Assembly (NCBI GenBank): GCA_903871975.1
Contig: CAIQIY010000329.1
Coordinates: 1-8,395 of the forward strand
Origin: an uncultured Chloroflexota bacterium
GTDB taxonomy: Bacteria; Chloroflexota; Chloroflexia; Chloroflexales; Roseiflexaceae
Reading direction: 5' to 3'
Length of the DNA: 8,395 nt
In this document: positions 5,605 through 8,395 of the stretch, piece after piece
Numbering within the stretch: position 1 is the stretch's first letter
How the letters are laid out: every line of letters starts with the position of its first letter
Translations under genes and position numbers: made by a program
Notes under the pieces: model-generated
The model's database searches: none
What the model was told of the DNA's origin: nothing
Seen by the model: the letters and a program-made list of their open reading frames with translations, nothing else

Positions 5605-6693
5605 ATGCATGAGTTGATCAGTTTCACCCGCGGTGTCCCGCCGACCGAGGCGTTTCCGACTGCGGCGCTGGCCGAGGCGCTGGCGGCGTCCGTCACACGC
5701 GATCCGGCGGTCGTCTTGCAGTATGGCCAACAACAGGGGTATCCACCACTGCGCGCATTGCTCGCCGAACGCCACGGCGTTCGGGCCGACGAAATCCTGG
5801 TGGGCAATGGCTCGCTCCAATTGCAGGACCTGGTGGCGTCGGTGCTGGTGCGGCCGGGTGATACGGTGCTGACCGAGCAGCCGAGCTATGATCGCGCCAT
5901 CGCGACGTTCCGCCGCCGTGGTGCGCGCGTGATCGGCATTCCGCTCGGCGACGATGGCCTCGATCTGACGCGCTTCGCCGCCGAGGTCGCTCGCCAGACG
6001 CCGGCGTTCGTCTATCTGGTGCCGGATTTCCAGAATCCGGCCGGCATCACGACGTCGGCGGCACACCGGCGCGCGATCGTGGCGCTGGCCGAACAGCATG
6101 GTTTCTGGGTCATCGAAGATGTACCCTATCGCTCGCTGCGCTATCGTGGCACCGCCGAACCACAGCTACGCGAACTCGGCGACTCGCGGGTGATCACGAT
6201 GACGTCGTTCAGCAAGCTCCTCAGCCCGGGGTTGCGCGTCGGCTATATGATCGCACCGGCAGCGTTGATCACGCGCGTCACGCGCGAAGGCGAAAACCAG
6301 TACCTCTCGCCCGTCCTGCCGACCCAGGCGGCAGTCGCGGAGCTGCTCCGCCAGGGGCTGCTCGACGACACCATCGCGGCGCTGTTGACGCTGTATCGAC
6401 CACGCTGGCAGGCGATGCTGCAGGCGTTGGATCAGACATTGCCGGGTGTTCCCCACAGCACGCCCGATGGCGGCTTCTTCGTGAGCCTGACGCTACCGCC
6501 CGATGCCAATAGTGCCGACCTGGTCGGCCGTGCACGCGCCGCCGGCCTGCTGCTCACCGATGGCCGGGCGTTCTTTGCCGAACCACTCGCCGACACCACG
6601 CCGGCTGGCGAACGCTTCGTGCGCCTGCCGTTCTGTGCGGTGACGCCCGAACAGATCGCCGAGGGGGTTCGCCGCCTCGCGACGCTGCTCTGA
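5605..6693 (+). CDS. PLP-dependent class I/II aminotransferase (2-aminoadipate/LysN-like)
   Basis: A 362-residue fold-type I aminotransferase that moves an amino group between an amino acid and a 2-oxo acid through pyridoxal phosphate. It begins near the catalytic domain (ISFTRGVPPTEAFP), and motifs come in order: LQYGQQQGYPPLRALLAERHGV, LVGNGSLQLQDLVA, TEQPSYDRAI, VYLVPDFQNPAGITT (a VPxxQNPxG variant typical of the MocR/LysN group), VIEDVPYRSLRY, TSFSKLLSPGLRVGY with K204 as the PLP lysine, and a C-terminal RLPFC. It matches the aminotransferase half of MocR-type regulators but has no DNA-binding domain, so it should be an enzyme. ATG 5605 follows TGAGGAG (5591-5597) at ideal spacing; an upstream ATG at 5566 would lie in the hairpin. 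It sits 66 bases after asd and may share its transcript. A role in the aspartate family (e.g. lysine or methionine transamination) is inferred from context only. Confidence 0.9.
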   Translation: MHELISFTRGVPPTEAFPTAALAEALAASVTRDPAVVLQYGQQQGYPPLRALLAERHGVRADEILVGNGSLQLQDLVASVLVRPGDTVLTEQPSYDRAIATFRRRGARVIGIPLGDDGLDLTRFAAEVARQTPAFVYLVPDFQNPAGITTSAAHRRAIVALAEQHGFWVIEDVPYRSLRYRGTAEPQLRELGDSRVITMTSFSKLLSPGLRVGYMIAPAALITRVTREGENQYLSPVLPTQAAVAELLRQGLLDDTIAALLTLYRPRWQAMLQALDQTLPGVPHSTPDGGFFVSLTLPPDANSADLVGRARAAGLLLTDGRAFFAEPLADTTPAGERFVRLPFCAVTPEQIAEGVRRLATLL

Positions 6694-6806
6694 TGCGCCA
6701 GCGGGCGATATCCATGGTGGGCGCGCGGCTTCTGCGTGCATCGTGCGCGCCAGCGGATGCGCCCGCCGCTGAGCCCCGGCGCCGGCGATCGCCACGCGCC
6801 TGTACC

Positions 6807-7363
6807 ATGTTCAGCGGATCACGGGGCACGCGCACCGATGAGGCGTCCGATTCGGCGCTGCACACCACGGTCCGGCTCGTGGCACGTCTGAACCTGATCT
6901 GGTGCGCGATCGCGTTCGTGGTGGCGCGCTCGATCGGCTCGGTAGCGCTGTTTGCCGATTCGATCGAGATGCTGGAAGAGGCGACGATCAATGCACTGCT
7001 GGAACGTGCGACACTGTGCGTTGCTCGGCATGCTGCTGGCCCCGGGAATCGCGACGGCCTGGACCGCTTGTCACAAACGGGTCGAATCTTGTGGTGCCCG
7101 ATGCCACGCTGCTGTCGCTGAGTGGCCTTGGGCGTCCTCGCCGTCAACCGACTCACCGCATTCCGCACGTATGGCGGCATTGCTGTCGGCGCACAACGCC
7201 GCGCGCGCCAACCTCGCCATCGTGGCTGCTGGTTTCGTGGTGGTCGCGATTCGAGCTGCCTGGCCTGATCGTTGGGCCGGCGATGATCGCGATGGATGCA
7301 GATGCCGCCTGGGAGGTGCTCTCGGCAGCGCGTGCCGAGCACGGCGCCACCACCGGCACCTGA
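6807..7363 (+). pseudogene. Decayed cation diffusion facilitator (CDF-type efflux) gene with multiple frameshifts
   Basis: Pieces of a short CDF-like cation transporter occur in the expected order, but in changing reading frames. They are: from 6807, DSALHTTVRLVARLNL and SIGSVALFADSIEMLEEATIN (frame of 6807); from about 7018, ALLGMLLAPGIATAWTAC (next frame); from about 7091, VVPDATLLSLSGLG (third frame); from 7131, GVLAVNRLTAF (first frame); from 7171, MAALLSAHNAARANLAIVAAG to AAWPD (second); and from about 7262, GLIVGPAMIAMDADAAWEVLSAA to the stop at 7361-7363 (third). Intact homologues, as I recall them, read FADSxDFLEDAxxN, PGLATxW, LSARNDxxANxAIIAAG and WPDLIVGxxIAxMNADAA in one frame. 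The helix after EEATIN is also shortened. No functional product is expected. The boundary upstream of 6807 is uncertain; the same frame is open back to 6693. Sequencing or assembly indels are an alternative, but five shifts in 550 bases beside intact genes make decay likelier. Confidence 0.8.
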
Positions 7364-7816
7364 TCGCTGCCGTGCGACTGGCCATGCGCCTTCGCGGGGC
7401 CCGCGCCTAGCCAGCACGCCGGCAGCTCACGCGTGGAGGGCTTTGCGTGGCTGCGAGCGGCGCAGTGGTCGCGCATGTGTGCCAGATGCACTGCACCGCA
7501 ACCCTCGGTGTCCCAATGCTGTCGCGCAATGACACACGGCTGCATGGCGCGCGCTGGCGACGACACCGTCGCCGCGAGCTGCGCCGCCGGTCGGATGGCT
7601 GGTCGTACCACCATGCTCGGGGATCAGCGCACTCCGAGCCACCCAATACGCGACCCACCGATGTGTTCCATCGCGTACGACACCGGCCACTGCGCATCGG
7701 CGGCGCAGCAGCCCGGGCCGCGCCAATCGGCGCGAGCACCGCGCGTTGCCGTGCATGCATCCGGGAACGACGGCAGTCACTGCGCCACGACGCAGGTGCC
7801 TGTCAGCACTGGGGTA
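7364..7816. other. Gene-free spacer
   Basis: The open frames here on both strands give low-complexity Arg/Cys/His-rich translations without recognisable motifs, consistent with shadow frames of GC-rich non-coding DNA. A perfect hairpin GGCGACG (7556-7562) / CGTCGCC (7567-7573) with loop ACAC is present but has no T-run. No clear intrinsic terminator was seen on the minus strand after the glycosyltransferase stop. The stretch may be more heavily decayed remnant sequence continuing from the neighbouring pseudogene. Confidence 0.5.
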
Positions 7817-8395
7817 TTATGTCTGGCGACCTGCCGCCAACGAGTCATACAGATCCAACAGCTTGCGTGCCTCAATCGCCCAGTTATATTCAGTCTCAAC
7901 CGCACGTCGCCCGCGCTGCCCCATCGCCTCGGCTTCGGCCGGATGCTCGAGCAGCCACGTGATCGCATCGGCAATCGCCTGCGGATTCAGTGGATCCACC
8001 ACCAAGCCACACTGGTGGCGCTCGATGAGTTCACGCCACAGCGGAAAATCCGAGGCGATCACCGGAATCGCAGCGCTCATGTATTCATAGAGTTTATTTG
8101 GCTGCGCCTCGGTGTGATTGGGACCAGGATGATACACAACAAGGCCGGCCTGCGTCGTCGCCAGCAACGCTGCCATGTCGCGCCGCCCGATGACGCCCAA
8201 CTCATCGACGGCCGCCCAGGCGGGCATTGCAACGACGCGCGCACGCGCACTGGCCGGCGAGAATGCACCGGCAAGCTGCAGGCGAACCCCCGATTGCTGC
8301 ACCAGCCCGGCCGCCGCCACCATCTCAACGACGCCACGTACCTCGGCGATGCCACCAACATACGCGACCGTGCGGCTCCGCTGTGACCACGGCAC
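7817..8395 (-). CDS. Glycosyltransferase family 4, C-terminal part (runs off the right edge)
   Basis: The last ~190 residues of a GT-B fold retaining glycosyltransferase (GT4/GT1 group), which moves a sugar from a nucleotide-sugar donor to a glycan or lipid acceptor, typically at the cytosolic membrane face for polysaccharide or glycolipid synthesis. The visible part is the donor-binding domain: VAYVGGIAEVRGVVEMV at its start, RLQLAGAF, a VDELGVIGRRDMAALLATTQAGLVVYHP region, then HTEAQPNKLYEYMSA, which holds the EX7E motif (codons at 8110 to 8084), and IPVIASDFPLWRELIE with CGLVVDPLNPQAIADAI. The C-terminal helix ETEYNWAIEARKLLDLY closes it. The stop TAA is at 7819-7817. A GTG at the very edge of the window is not a credible start; family members are about 370-400 residues, so roughly half is missing. 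Donor and acceptor are unknown. Confidence 0.92.
   Translation of the reverse strand: MPWSQRSRTVAYVGGIAEVRGVVEMVAAAGLVQQSGVRLQLAGAFSPASARARVVAMPAWAAVDELGVIGRRDMAALLATTQAGLVVYHPGPNHTEAQPNKLYEYMSAAIPVIASDFPLWRELIERHQCGLVVDPLNPQAIADAITWLLEHPAEAEAMGQRGRRAVETEYNWAIEARKLLDLYDSLAAGRQT

Noticed and set aside
7433..8386. 317-codon plus-strand open frame at the right end
   Set aside because: Its second half is antisense to the glycosyltransferase, which has the EX7E motif and other family hallmarks; the first half has no recognisable motif.

Overview
The window is GC-rich bacterial DNA. Protein flavour (a short cytosolic cyclophilin beginning MATKQW, a DUF1405 membrane protein, an archaeal/fungal-type aspartate-semialdehyde dehydrogenase, a short CDF-like cation transporter remnant) points to the phylum Chloroflexota, probably near Roseiflexus/Kouleothrix. 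This is family recall rather than a database result, and I hold it at moderate confidence.

Layout. 1-771 is mostly non-coding. It holds a possible minus-strand gene start at the left edge, a four-copy heptamer repeat, and a 304-bp transposon-derived element (324-627) with 18-bp perfect terminal inverted repeats, a 10-bp target duplication and the first ~35 codons of an ISAs1-like transposase. From a TATAAT at 772 follow three plus-strand genes: cyclophilin-type peptidyl-prolyl isomerase (834-1325), a hexapeptide-repeat acyltransferase (1332-1928) and a DUF1405 six-helix membrane protein (2037-2636). A structured GC-rich spacer closes this group.

2772-5538 is an aspartate-pathway unit: a consensus sigma-70-type promoter, a threonine/methionine/isoleucine-rich leader peptide, mutually exclusive RNA hairpins with a Rho-independent terminator, then aspartate kinase and aspartate-semialdehyde dehydrogenase. 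A PLP aminotransferase (5605-6693) follows in the same direction. The arrangement reads as a classical ribosome-mediated transcription attenuator: shortage of threonine (and probably methionine or isoleucine) would stall the leader ribosome, favour an antiterminator and let transcription enter the first two enzymes of the pathway making those amino acids. This is the most notable item in the window.

6807-7363 is a decayed cation-efflux (CDF) gene whose recognisable pieces move through the reading frames at least five times. 7364-7816 has no supportable gene. The right edge (7817-8395, minus strand) is the C-terminal half of a GT4-type glycosyltransferase that continues beyond the window.
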